64,000 bases of DNA, taken from Sphingomonas hylomeconis. GTDB lineage: Bacteria > Pseudomonadota > Alphaproteobacteria > Sphingomonadales > Sphingomonadaceae. How positions within the stretch are numbered: position 1 is the stretch's first letter; each line of letters starts with the position of its first letter. Location of the stretch: contig NZ_JANQBK010000004.1 in NCBI RefSeq assembly GCF_025370105.1, positions 310,001 through 374,000 of the forward strand, written 5' to 3'. The notes below the pieces were generated by a model. It saw only the letters and a program-made list of their open reading frames with translations. It did not search any database and was not told the origin of the DNA. A program made the position numbers and the translations under genes. Positions 18,771-26,071 of the stretch are shown here, one piece after another.

Positions 18771-19549
18771 CGCATCTGACTCGTGGTGGCAAGCATTTCG
18801 TCGGCAGTCTTCACCACGCGGCTATTCATTTCATACGCCCGCTGCGCGGTGATCAGCGCGGTGATCTCCGATACCGGATTGACGTTCGACGCCTCGATAA
18901 AGCCTTGCGCGACACTGCCGAAGCCAGGCTCGCCGGGATTGGCCAGCGTCGGTTCGCCCGATGATCCGCTTTGCAGGAACAGGTTGCCCCCCTGCGCCTC
19001 GAGCCCGGCTTCGTTGACGAACGTGGCCAGTTGGAGCTGCCCGATGGTTTGCGGCGCGGGCTGGCCGGCGAGCTTCACCTGCACCTCACCGGTCTTGGAT
19101 ACCAAGACGTCGATCGCTTCGGGCGGAACCGTGATGCCGGGCTGCACCACCAGGCCATCGGCGGTGACCAGTTCGCCTTGATCCGACAGCTGAAACGAAC
19201 CGTCTCTGGTATAGGCCGTCTCGCCGGAGGGCAGCGTGACCGGGAAATAGCCGCGCCCCTGAATGGCCAGGTCGTAGCGATTGTCGGTCTGCGTCAGCGT
19301 GCCCTGGGTGGCGATGCGATAGACCCCGCCGGTCTTCACGCCGGCGCCGATCTGGATGCCGGTCGGCACGCGATTGTCGGCCGAAGACGCTGCGCCCGGG
19401 CGCGACACCTGCTGATACAGCAGATCCTGGAACTCGGCGCGCTGACGCTTGAACGCCGTGGTGTTCATGTTGGCGATGTTGTTCGAAATGACATCGACAT
19501 TGGTCTGTTGTGCCAGCATGCCCGTGCCGGCGATCGATAATGAGCGCAT
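18767..19549 (-). CDS. flgG: Flagellar distal rod protein FlgG
   Basis: A 260-residue rod subunit exported through the flagellar type III system. N-terminal signature SIAGTGMLAQQTNVDVISNN IANMNTTAFKRQRAEFQDLLYQ and C-terminal signature ASNVNPVSEITALITAQRAYEMNSRVVKTADEML are both intact, and the length equals that of E. coli FlgG. ATG at 19549, 21 bases downstream of flgF. Confidence 0.96.
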   Translation of the reverse strand: MRSLSIAGTGMLAQQTNVDVISNNIANMNTTAFKRQRAEFQDLLYQQVSRPGAASSADNRVPTGIQIGAGVKTGGVYRIATQGTLTQTDNRYDLAIQGRGYFPVTLPSGETAYTRDGSFQLSDQGELVTADGLVVQPGITVPPEAIDVLVSKTGEVQVKLAGQPAPQTIGQLQLATFVNEAGLEAQGGNLFLQSGSSGEPTLANPGEPGFGSVAQGFIEASNVNPVSEITALITAQRAYEMNSRVVKTADEMLATTSQMR

Positions 19550-19570
19550 GTTTCTCTCCCGTAAGCGCGA

Positions 19571-20311
19571 TCAGCCGAACCGGCCGAGTTTCTCGATGGC
19601 GGATTTGCGCATGTCGCCCAGCGCTTCGGACATGCGCATGCTGGTCTGATAGGCGCGCAGTATCTCGACCATATTCGTCGTCTCCATGATCGGCTGGACG
19701 TTCGATCCCTCGACCCCGCCGCTGCGCAGGCGCGTCTGCGTGGCGGCGAGCTCGCGTCCGCCGGTCGCGTTGAACAGGCCGTCACCGCGCGGATCCACGC
19801 CGCGTTCGTCGTCGAACATGGTTACCGCAACGCGGCCCAAGGCACCGCCGGGGCCGCTGATCGTGCCGTCCGCACTGATCGCCAGCTGGCCGATCTGGTC
19901 GGCCGGCACCGTTATCGGCCGGCCGCCTTCCCCGCGAACCTTGAGGCCGCCGGCGGTTACCACCGATCCGTCCTCGCCGATCTTGAGATAGCCGGCGCGG
20001 GTATAGGCCACATTGCCATCGGGCGTGTCGACGGCGAGATATCCTGCCCCATCGATCATGACGTCGAGCGGATTTCCCGTCGTCAGGAAGGCGCCTGGCG
20101 AGGTGTCGTGCACCGCCCCCTGATCGAGCACCAGTGACGTCGTCTGGATCGGTGCCGCCGCGTCGCCGGTTCGCTCGACAAATTCCCGGAACACCGGATC
20201 CTCGCGCTTGAAACCGGCGGTCGACAGGTTCGCCATGTTGTTCGACGCGACGTCCAGGCGGCGCTGCAGCGCCTGCTCGTGGCTCAGCAAAACATAGGAT
20301 GAGATGTCCAA
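19571..20311 (-). CDS. flgF: Flagellar proximal rod protein FlgF
   Basis: A 246-residue proximal rod subunit. It opens DISSYVLLSHEQALQRRLDV ASNNMANLSTAGFKRE, has the middle AYTRAGYLKIGEDGSVVTAGGL, and ends SNVQPIMETTNMVEILRAYQTSMRMSE. The start codon is TTG at 20311, with GAGGAA 8 bases upstream; no ATG fits better. First gene of flgF-G-A-H, divergent from fliL over 118 bases. Confidence 0.94.
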   Translation of the reverse strand: MDISSYVLLSHEQALQRRLDVASNNMANLSTAGFKREDPVFREFVERTGDAAAPIQTTSLVLDQGAVHDTSPGAFLTTGNPLDVMIDGAGYLAVDTPDGNVAYTRAGYLKIGEDGSVVTAGGLKVRGEGGRPITVPADQIGQLAISADGTISGPGGALGRVAVTMFDDERGVDPRGDGLFNATGGRELAATQTRLRSGGVEGSNVQPIMETTNMVEILRAYQTSMRMSEALGDMRKSAIEKLGRFG

Positions 20312-20349
20312 GCGTGCCGTTCCTCAAAAAAACCGCATCAATTTCCGGC

Positions 20350-20390
20350 TAGGCAAAAACTGCCCATCGGCCCCTCTATAATAGGACGGA
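20350..20390 (+). promoter_or_regulatory. Probable fliL operon promoter
   Basis: A TATAAT hexamer (20377-20382, in CTCTATAATAGG) stands 47 bases before the fliL start and is unusually AT-rich for this GC-rich DNA. An A-run (GGCAAAAAC, 20352-20360) lies about 17 bases upstream in the -35 position but does not match TTGACA. The same region must hold the flgF promoter on the other strand. The sigma factor is not clear. Confidence 0.45.
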
Positions 20391-20429
20391 ATTGCCGCAG
20401 CGGTCGCCGCGCGGCGGGGAGATCGACCA

Positions 20430-20936
20430 ATGAGCGACCCGGAACACGATGCCGCCGGCACGCCGACCGCTGCCGCACCAGCCAAGAAGAAGCGCCTGAT
20501 CATCGTCGGCGCCGCCGCCGCCGTGCTGCTCGCCGCCGGCGGCGGCTGGGCGATGCTCGGCGGTTCGAACGACAAGGCTGAGGCTACCGCGGAACAGGCG
20601 CCGGCGCACGGGGAGGAGGCGGAGGGGGGCGGAGAAAGCTTCGTCGACGTACCGCCGATGGTGGTGAACCTGCGCACGCCAGACGGCGGCGCGCGCTTTC
20701 TGAAGATCCATCTGGTGCTGGTCCCCGGCCCCAAGGCCACGCCGGAAAAGCTCACCCAGCGGCTGCCGTTGTTGCTCGATGCCTATCAGTCGGTGCTCCG
20801 CGAGCTTCGCCCGGACGATCTGGCAGGTTCGGCGGCGGTGTATCGTATCAAGGAGGAATTGTTGGTTCGTGCCACCACCACCCTGGGCGCCGATCAGGTC
20901 AAGGACGTGCTCATCCAGGATCTGATCCAGCAATGA
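20430..20936 (+). CDS. fliL: Flagellar basal body-associated protein FliL
   Basis: A 168-residue single-pass inner-membrane protein that surrounds the stator units and supports torque. Short cytoplasmic N-terminus, TM at about residues 22-43 (KKRLIIVGAAAAVLLAAGGGWAM split by the lysines), an acidic linker, then the stomatin-like periplasmic domain with DVPPMVVNLRTPDGGARFLKIHLVL and the terminal KDVLIQDLIQQ. GGGGAG before the ATG. Overlaps fliM by 4 bases. Confidence 0.93.
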   Translation: MSDPEHDAAGTPTAAAPAKKKRLIIVGAAAAVLLAAGGGWAMLGGSNDKAEATAEQAPAHGEEAEGGGESFVDVPPMVVNLRTPDGGARFLKIHLVLVPGPKATPEKLTQRLPLLLDAYQSVLRELRPDDLAGSAAVYRIKEELLVRATTTLGADQVKDVLIQDLIQQ

Positions 20937-21949
20937 GCGACGATTTCGACGATTTCGCACTGCCCGATCCCCCGCTTGCAGCGGTGGGTGGCGACGGCAA
21001 TTTCGATCAGGCCGGGATCGATGCGCTGTTCGGCGATCTCGATGCGCCGATCGAGCCCAAACATGGTTTGCGCGCCGTCATCGAATCCGATGTGATCAGC
21101 CATGAACGGCTTCCCATGCTCGAAGTGGTGTTCGACCGGATGGTGCGGCTGTTTGCCACGTCCATGCGCAATCTGACTTCCGACGCGATCGATGTCAGTC
21201 TGGAAGACGTGACCTCGGTCCGCTTCGGCGACTTTCTCAACCACGTCGCGCTGCCCGCGATGATCGGCGTGTTCCGCGTCGAGGAATGGGAGAATTACGG
21301 TCTCGTCACGGTGGAGTCCGGGTTGATTTACGCAGTAGTGGATGCCCTGCTCGGGGGCCGCCGCGGCGGCGAGCCGATGATGATCGATGGGCGCGGCTTC
21401 ACCACGATCGAAAGCGATCTGATCGCGCGCATGCTGCGCCAGGTCCTGGCCGATATGGGTGCCGCGCTGACCCCGATTACGCCGACGACCGTTGCACTCG
21501 AGCGGATCGAGACCAGCCCGCGTTTCGCCAGCATTGCCGGTTCGTCGAACATCTGTGCCGTGGCGAGCTTCCGCGTCGATATGGAGGAACGCGGCGGTCG
21601 ATTTTCGATCCTGCTCCCCTATGCGACGATCGAGCCGGTCCGGCATATCCTCAGCCAACGCTTCATGGGCGAGAAATTGGGACGCGACGGCATGTGGGAG
21701 GCGCACATGGCCGCGCAGATCCGCGAGACCGAGGTCACGATCGAGGCCGTGCTCGGGGAACGCCTGCTGCCCCTCGCCACCGTCACCGGCCTTGCGGTCG
21801 GCCAGACCATCTCACTCCATCGCAGCCCCGACGATCCCGTCCTGCTGACCTCGGGTGGCGTGCCGCTGGCGCAGGGACAAATCGGTCAGCGATCGAACAA
21901 CATCGCGGTCAGGATGATCACCGACCTCGCCATGGAGAGCCGTTCATGA
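20933..21949 (+). CDS. fliM: Flagellar motor switch protein FliM
   Basis: A 338-residue C-ring protein that binds phospho-CheY and sets rotation direction. The N-terminal CheY-binding peptide is recognisable in modified form (FDQAGIDALFGD near residue 24, usual form LSQxEIDALL). The middle CheC-like domain has VFDRMVRLFATSMRNLTSD and SGLIYAVVDALLGGRRG. The C-terminal SpoA domain contains VLGERLLPLATVTGLAVGQTISL. Coupled to fliL and to the next gene by 4-base overlaps. fliN and fliG are not here. Confidence 0.95.
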   Translation: MSDDFDDFALPDPPLAAVGGDGNFDQAGIDALFGDLDAPIEPKHGLRAVIESDVISHERLPMLEVVFDRMVRLFATSMRNLTSDAIDVSLEDVTSVRFGDFLNHVALPAMIGVFRVEEWENYGLVTVESGLIYAVVDALLGGRRGGEPMMIDGRGFTTIESDLIARMLRQVLADMGAALTPITPTTVALERIETSPRFASIAGSSNICAVASFRVDMEERGGRFSILLPYATIEPVRHILSQRFMGEKLGRDGMWEAHMAAQIRETEVTIEAVLGERLLPLATVTGLAVGQTISLHRSPDDPVLLTSGGVPLAQGQIGQRSNNIAVRMITDLAMESRS

Positions 21950-22287
21950 CTTTTTCGACAATCGCCGATCTGGTGACCACAGCATTGTGCGTTGCCGTCA
22001 TCGTCCAGATGTTGCGCGTCAAACGTTCGCTCGACGCGGTCCGCCGCGGAGATCTCGGGCACGTCGTCGCGGCACTCGACCAATCGACGGTGCAGGCGCG
22101 AATCGTCCTGTCCGAGCTGAAGGGTACGCTCGAGCGATGCACCAGCCACGCTGAGACGACCGAGCGCGGGCGCGAAGTGCTCGACGAACTGCGCTTGATG
22201 GTCGAGCTCGCCGATGGGGCGGCCGATCGACTGATCGCGGCATCCTCGGCGCGAACCGCCGCCGGCAAAGAGTGCGCGGTGGCATGA
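21946..22287 (+). CDS. DUF6468-like small membrane protein of the fliL-fliM operon
   Basis: A 113-residue protein starting MTFSTIADLVTTALCVAVIVQ, an N-terminal membrane helix, followed by a helical cytoplasmic domain (LRLMVELADGAADRLIAASS). Its size, its position directly behind fliM and its layout match the DUF6468 proteins found there in many alphaproteobacteria; the link to flagellar positioning described for the Caulobacter relative PflI is family knowledge recalled, not shown here. Overlaps fliM and the next gene by 4 bases each. Confidence 0.72.
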   Translation: MTFSTIADLVTTALCVAVIVQMLRVKRSLDAVRRGDLGHVVAALDQSTVQARIVLSELKGTLERCTSHAETTERGREVLDELRLMVELADGAADRLIAASSARTAAGKECAVA

Positions 22288-22817
22288 TGCGCGCACCATC
22301 GCTGTTGATCCTGACCGCCGCCACGGCCGCCGTCACCGCCGTCGCCAACACCGTCGAGGCCGCCGCGCCGCCCGCCCCCGGCGCCAAGAGCCGGCTGGGC
22401 GTGTCGATCGAACGCGACATAGCCGAGCGCGATCGCACGGCCAGTACGCGACGCCAGGCGCTGGATCTGCGTGAACAGGCGGTCCGTGCCGCAGAAGCGC
22501 GTGTGAAGGCCGCGCTGGACGCGCGCGCGCCGGCCGCACGCGCCGGCCCGGACGGGCGAGCGCCCGCCGAAACCCCGCCCCCGCAGTTCGCCGAGCTTGC
22601 CGGTATCTATCAGGCAATGAAGCCTGCCAAAGCCGCGTTGGTGTTCGAGCAGCTTGATCTCGACGTTCAGGTGCGGGTCGCACGGCAAATGCGCGGCCGG
22701 TCGACCGGCATGATCATGGCCGCGATGACACCCAAGGCCGCAACCCGCCTGTCGATGGCGATGGCGCGCGGCGATGGCGCGGGAACGCCGCTCTTGCCCG
22801 CGGGGGCAGCGAGATGA
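22284..22817 (+). CDS. MotE-like periplasmic flagellar protein
   Basis: A 177-residue exported protein. Signal peptide or anchor at residues 1-30, then a charged helical stretch likely to be a coiled coil (AERDRTASTRRQALDLREQAVRAAEARVKAA cut by prolines), then an MgtE-N-like helical domain: IYQAMKPAKAALVFEQLDL and IMAAMTPKAATRLSMAMA. This arrangement is that of MotE, a chaperone for a periplasmic motor protein in Sinorhizobium. The ATG at 22284 overlaps the previous stop. Confidence 0.75.
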   Translation: MMRAPSLLILTAATAAVTAVANTVEAAAPPAPGAKSRLGVSIERDIAERDRTASTRRQALDLREQAVRAAEARVKAALDARAPAARAGPDGRAPAETPPPQFAELAGIYQAMKPAKAALVFEQLDLDVQVRVARQMRGRSTGMIMAAMTPKAATRLSMAMARGDGAGTPLLPAGAAR

Positions 22818-22906
22818 GCTTTGCCCCGCTTGGGTAACACGACGGTGCTCATGCCATCGCCCGTGCGCACCGCAGGGTTTCCCGCGACGCATCGGGAGCG
22901 TGAAGC

Positions 22907-23548
22907 GTGGCGTTGAGAAACGACCGCGCGCATGGCCGCAATGTCATCCGGCAGGCGTTCCTGTTCGCGTCGGGCGCGCTGCACGTAGCGAACGATCCGG
23001 TGATCGACTGCGCGATCGGCGATCTCGCCGCGACGCTCGACGCACCCTATGCGGGCGTCGCGATGCTCGACCGGACCGTGGCGCATAGCCTGTCCATGAT
23101 TGGGCTGGCAGCCGAGCAGGCCGGCGATCTGCGCGTGTTCTGGAGCGATGCCGTGATGCACGCCCAGCCGGTCAACTTCGACGATCTGTCAGCGCATCCC
23201 GCTTATGACACGCACCGAGCCGTGCGCTGTCATCCCGCTGTACGTGCCTTTTGCGCGCTCCCGATCACGCTGGCCTACCCGGTGCCGATCGGCGCCATCT
23301 TCGTCGCCGACATGCGTCCGCGCCGTGCTTTCCTGCAGGATGCGCGGCCGCATCTTGACCGCGCGTTGACCGTCGTCTCGCGAGAATTGAGCCGACCCCG
23401 CCATGTCTATCGCGCCGGTCATGCGTCGATCGACCGGATCATCGACCTCATCCGCGACGCATTGAGCGTCGGGAATGACGCCCTGGTCAGGGACCTCGAC
23501 GAGATCTTGCGGGATGTCGAAGCCACCTGCAAAACCCCCGGCGGTTGA
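22907..23548 (+). CDS. GAF-domain-like protein
   Basis: A 213-residue soluble protein. The first 150 residues have the GAF pattern: DCAIGDLAATLDAPYAGVAML, then FWSDAVMHAQPVNFDDLSAHPAYDTHRAV, and AFCALPITLAYPVPIGAIFVADMRPRRAF. A short helical tail follows. The ligand is unknown. GTG start with GGGAG 8 bases upstream, 89 bases behind the fliL-fliM operon on the same strand, so it may be cotranscribed. No output domain is attached, so it would have to act through a partner or as an enzyme of the fRMsr type; the cysteines do not clearly fit the latter. Confidence 0.65.
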   Translation: MALRNDRAHGRNVIRQAFLFASGALHVANDPVIDCAIGDLAATLDAPYAGVAMLDRTVAHSLSMIGLAAEQAGDLRVFWSDAVMHAQPVNFDDLSAHPAYDTHRAVRCHPAVRAFCALPITLAYPVPIGAIFVADMRPRRAFLQDARPHLDRALTVVSRELSRPRHVYRAGHASIDRIIDLIRDALSVGNDALVRDLDEILRDVEATCKTPGG

Positions 23549-23935
23549 TCAGCGGACGGAGCGCGCCGTAACCTCGACGATCAGCACATGACGGATTTGG
23601 GGGTCGACGGATCGCACCGACATGGTCAGCGCCTCCGACAGCAGCTGAACATCGACCGGCGCATTCGGCGAGACCCGCAATCGCGCAAACTCCAGTGCGG
23701 CCGACAGCAACGCCGCGCGATAGGCCGGAACGCGGGATGCGTCGCTGCTCGCACCGAGCTCGAGATCGGCCTGGACCAGCAACGTACCCTCCAGGCGTCC
23801 GGCATCGAGCACCGGGACGCGTAGTGCGTCGAGCGGCAGCACCGCCGCGGGCTCACTCTCGCCGCCGGGCGCCGTGTTGGCTGTAAGGATCGATGCCGCT
23901 GCGGCGAGCGCGGTCAGGCGAAAGCGGGGGCGCAT
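23549..23935 (-). CDS. Secreted hypothetical protein, weakly FliL-like
   Basis: A 128-residue protein with a signal peptide (MRPRFRLTALAAAASILTANTA) and a mixed domain: LEGTLLVQADLELGASSDA, YRAALLSAALEFARL, and the C-terminal RHVLIVEVTARSVR. This order (long strand, long helix, final strand) recalls the periplasmic domain of FliL, but the similarity is weak and is my inference. I prefer the ATG at 23935, with GGAG 6 bases upstream, over the start at 23956. It converges on the GAF gene with no gap. Confidence 0.6.
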   Translation of the reverse strand: MRPRFRLTALAAAASILTANTAPGGESEPAAVLPLDALRVPVLDAGRLEGTLLVQADLELGASSDASRVPAYRAALLSAALEFARLRVSPNAPVDVQLLSEALTMSVRSVDPQIRHVLIVEVTARSVR

Positions 23936-23980
23936 CGACAACTCCGATTGCGCCACGCGAACCGCCTCGGCGCTACCGAG

Positions 23981-23990
23981 CTATAATAGA
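23981..23990 (+). promoter_or_regulatory. Possible -10 element
   Basis: CTATAATAGA contains a perfect TATAAT, 30 bases before the start of the small membrane protein gene. No convincing -35 hexamer. The same core stands before fliL, and CTATGATGG before fliK. Confidence 0.4.
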
Positions 23991-24018
23991 ACGTGATCCA
24001 TGATTCCGGACGCTTAGC

Positions 24019-24240
24019 ATGAACCACGATCAAAAACCCGCGCGTGTCCGCGTCGTCGCCGCCACCGCGCCGGCCGCCGTTCCTACCGTCGAACGCCGGC
24101 ATACAGACAATGGCGCCGCGATGCCCGCCGACCTGTCGACGTCTGCCGCTCGGAGCGGCATCGCGAAGGTCGCGGCCGCAGCGCTCTTTCTCCTCGCCTG
24201 TGTGCTGGGTGGCATCGCCGAAGCGGTGCTGAACCGATGA
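24019..24240 (+). CDS. Small membrane protein, 73 residues
   Basis: No known family recognised. The N-terminal 45 residues are polar and disordered-looking; the C-terminus is one membrane helix (GIAKVAAAALFLLACVLGGI) with a five-residue tail, so it is tail-anchored or single-pass. It is credible as a gene because its stop overlaps the start of the next gene (ATGA) and a TATAAT element lies 30 bases upstream. The coupling suggests that it works with the secreted repeat protein that follows. Confidence 0.62.
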   Translation: MNHDQKPARVRVVAATAPAAVPTVERRHTDNGAAMPADLSTSAARSGIAKVAAAALFLLACVLGGIAEAVLNR

Positions 24241-25982
24241 CCGTCCCGCGCCGCGCGTCTCTTCTTGCCCTCGCCATGGCCTTGGTTGCCGCCGCGCCGC
24301 CGACCATCCAGCCGGCCCCGTCGTCGCGCCTTGCCCCGTTCGCGGCGACATTGGCCGACCGTGATCTGCCGGCGATGCGTGGGGCATGGCCGCGGACCGA
24401 TCGCTCGGCCGCCTGGGCGGCGATCGCGCAGTCGACCGCGGCCAATCGCCAATCCGCGCGATGGGCGCTCGCCCAGACGCTGCTGGCCGATCGGCAGTTC
24501 GCCGATGCCCTTGGTGTGCTCGACACGATGGCGCGTGACGACGCCGATTTGCCGCTTGTGGCAGCGTGGCAGCTGGCACACGGCATTGCCCTGGCGGCGC
24601 TGGATCGTCCAAGCGAGGCGCTGAGCGCGCTCGGAAGTCCATCGCTTCTCGGCCATCCGGAAGCCTGCGCGTGGCGGGCCCGCGCCATGGTGGCGACTGG
24701 GGACATGGCCGGCGCACGGGGATTACTGAAATGTGCGCTGCCGGCGATCGCCGCGCGCACCGTGCCCGATCAGGCGCCGTTTCTGCTGACCTTTGCCGAT
24801 GCGGCCGTCGTGTCGGACAGGCCACGACTCGCCATCGATCTGCTCGGCGCGCTCGATGATCGTGATCCCGCCGCAAATTTGCGGCGCGGCCGCGCGTTGC
24901 TGGCCGCCGGCGATATCCGCGCCGGCACCCTGTTACTCGACCGCGCGTCGCGCAGCGGCACGCCCGACGTGCGCGCCGCCGCGCAGCTGGCGCTTATCGC
25001 CCAGCGTGCGGCGGGGCCAGCCGCCCCGCCCGCCGCGGCCACGGCGGCGCTGGATCAGTTGTTGCGACGCTGGCGGGGCGATGCGATCGAGCGAGAGGCG
25101 CTGGATCTGCGGTGGCGGCTCGCCGAACGTCGTGGGGACACGCGCGCCGCGCTGGCGGCGGGCGCAACCCTGTTCCGCTATTTCGACCTGGGCGCGCAGA
25201 CCGCGCCGACGCTGTCGCGCCTTCAACAACAATTGCGCGCCGTCGTCTCGGGCGACGCCAGATCGTCAGTCGATGACATTGCCGGCACATTCTGGGATTA
25301 TCGCGATCTGCTGCCTGGTGGTGCCGAGGGCGAGGCGCTGACCGCCGCGCTGGCCGAGCGACTGACGGCGGCGGGCCTGTACGGCCGCGCCGCCGAATTG
25401 ATGCGCACGGTGCTCGACCGGCGCCCCTTGGACGCAGCCACCGGCCCGCTGTCGGTTCGGGTCGCCCATCTGTACCTGCGCGCCGACGATCCCGAGGCCG
25501 CGCTACGCGTGCTGCGGCGCGGGGCGCCGACCGTCTTTCCGCAACCGATCCAGGTGCAGCGCCGCCAGATCGAAGCCATTGCGCTGTTCCGCCTTGGCAA
25601 GGCGAATGAGGCGCTGGCGATTCTGGACGACGTGCCCGACACTGCGGCACTGCAAGCGGAACTGCTGTGGCAGAAGCGCGACTGGCCGGCATTTGCACGC
25701 GTCGCGCGGCGCCAGCTGCCGGATCCGCGACGACTGGACGCGACGGGTCAGGCCATGGTGCTACGGCAGCTGGTCGCCCTCACGAACATCGGCGACGCCG
25801 CCGGCGTCACGGTGCTGCGACGCCGCTATGCCAGCGCCTTTGCCCCGCTACCGAGCCGCGACGCGTTCGCGCTGCTGACCGATCCGGTGGATGCGCTTGA
25901 CGCAGCCAAGGTCGACAAGGCCTTTTCGCGGCTTACTGCGGCTAATCCCGACGCGTTGTCGCTTGTCGCGGTCGGCGGATGA
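24237..25982 (+). CDS. Secreted TPR-like repeat protein in the flagellar block
   Basis: A 581-residue protein of no recognised specific family. Signal peptide at about 1-20 (MTVPRRASLLALAMALVAAAP). The rest is alanine-rich helical repeats that look like degenerate TPRs: ARWALAQTLLADRQFADALGVLD, LAHGIALAALDRPSEALSALG, LRRGRALLAAGDIRAGTLLLDRA, HLYLRADDPEAALRVLRRG, AIALFRLGKANEALAILDDV. Probably a periplasmic scaffold. Coupled to the small membrane protein upstream; transcription stops against a chemoreceptor gene on the other strand. Its place between fliM and flgL suggests a flagellar or motility role, by position only. Confidence 0.7.
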   Translation: MTVPRRASLLALAMALVAAAPPTIQPAPSSRLAPFAATLADRDLPAMRGAWPRTDRSAAWAAIAQSTAANRQSARWALAQTLLADRQFADALGVLDTMARDDADLPLVAAWQLAHGIALAALDRPSEALSALGSPSLLGHPEACAWRARAMVATGDMAGARGLLKCALPAIAARTVPDQAPFLLTFADAAVVSDRPRLAIDLLGALDDRDPAANLRRGRALLAAGDIRAGTLLLDRASRSGTPDVRAAAQLALIAQRAAGPAAPPAAATAALDQLLRRWRGDAIEREALDLRWRLAERRGDTRAALAAGATLFRYFDLGAQTAPTLSRLQQQLRAVVSGDARSSVDDIAGTFWDYRDLLPGGAEGEALTAALAERLTAAGLYGRAAELMRTVLDRRPLDAATGPLSVRVAHLYLRADDPEAALRVLRRGAPTVFPQPIQVQRRQIEAIALFRLGKANEALAILDDVPDTAALQAELLWQKRDWPAFARVARRQLPDPRRLDATGQAMVLRQLVALTNIGDAAGVTVLRRRYASAFAPLPSRDAFALLTDPVDALDAAKVDKAFSRLTAANPDALSLVAVGG

Positions 25983-26012
25983 TCCTGATCACGGCAATAG
26001 GACGCTGACAGC

Positions 26013-26043
26013 AAAATGCCCCGCCCACTTTCGTGGACGGGGC
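26013..26043 (-). terminator. Rho-independent terminator of the second chemoreceptor
   Basis: On the minus strand GCCCCGTCCAC-GAAA-GTGGGCGGGGC forms an 11-base-pair stem with one G-T pair and a GNRA-type loop (26018-26043), followed by ATTTTGC. It lies 29 bases past the receptor stop. The facing plus-strand gene ends at 25982, so the hairpin may also slow readthrough from that side, though it lacks a T-tract there. Confidence 0.82.
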
Positions 26044-26071
26044 GCGGCCGGGCGCGAGTTCGGGGGGAGAA

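Noticed and set aside
20312..20429. Sigma-54 promoter for flgF
   Set aside because: No GG-N10-GC pair with the TGGCAC/TTGC context in the flgF-fliL gap on either strand.
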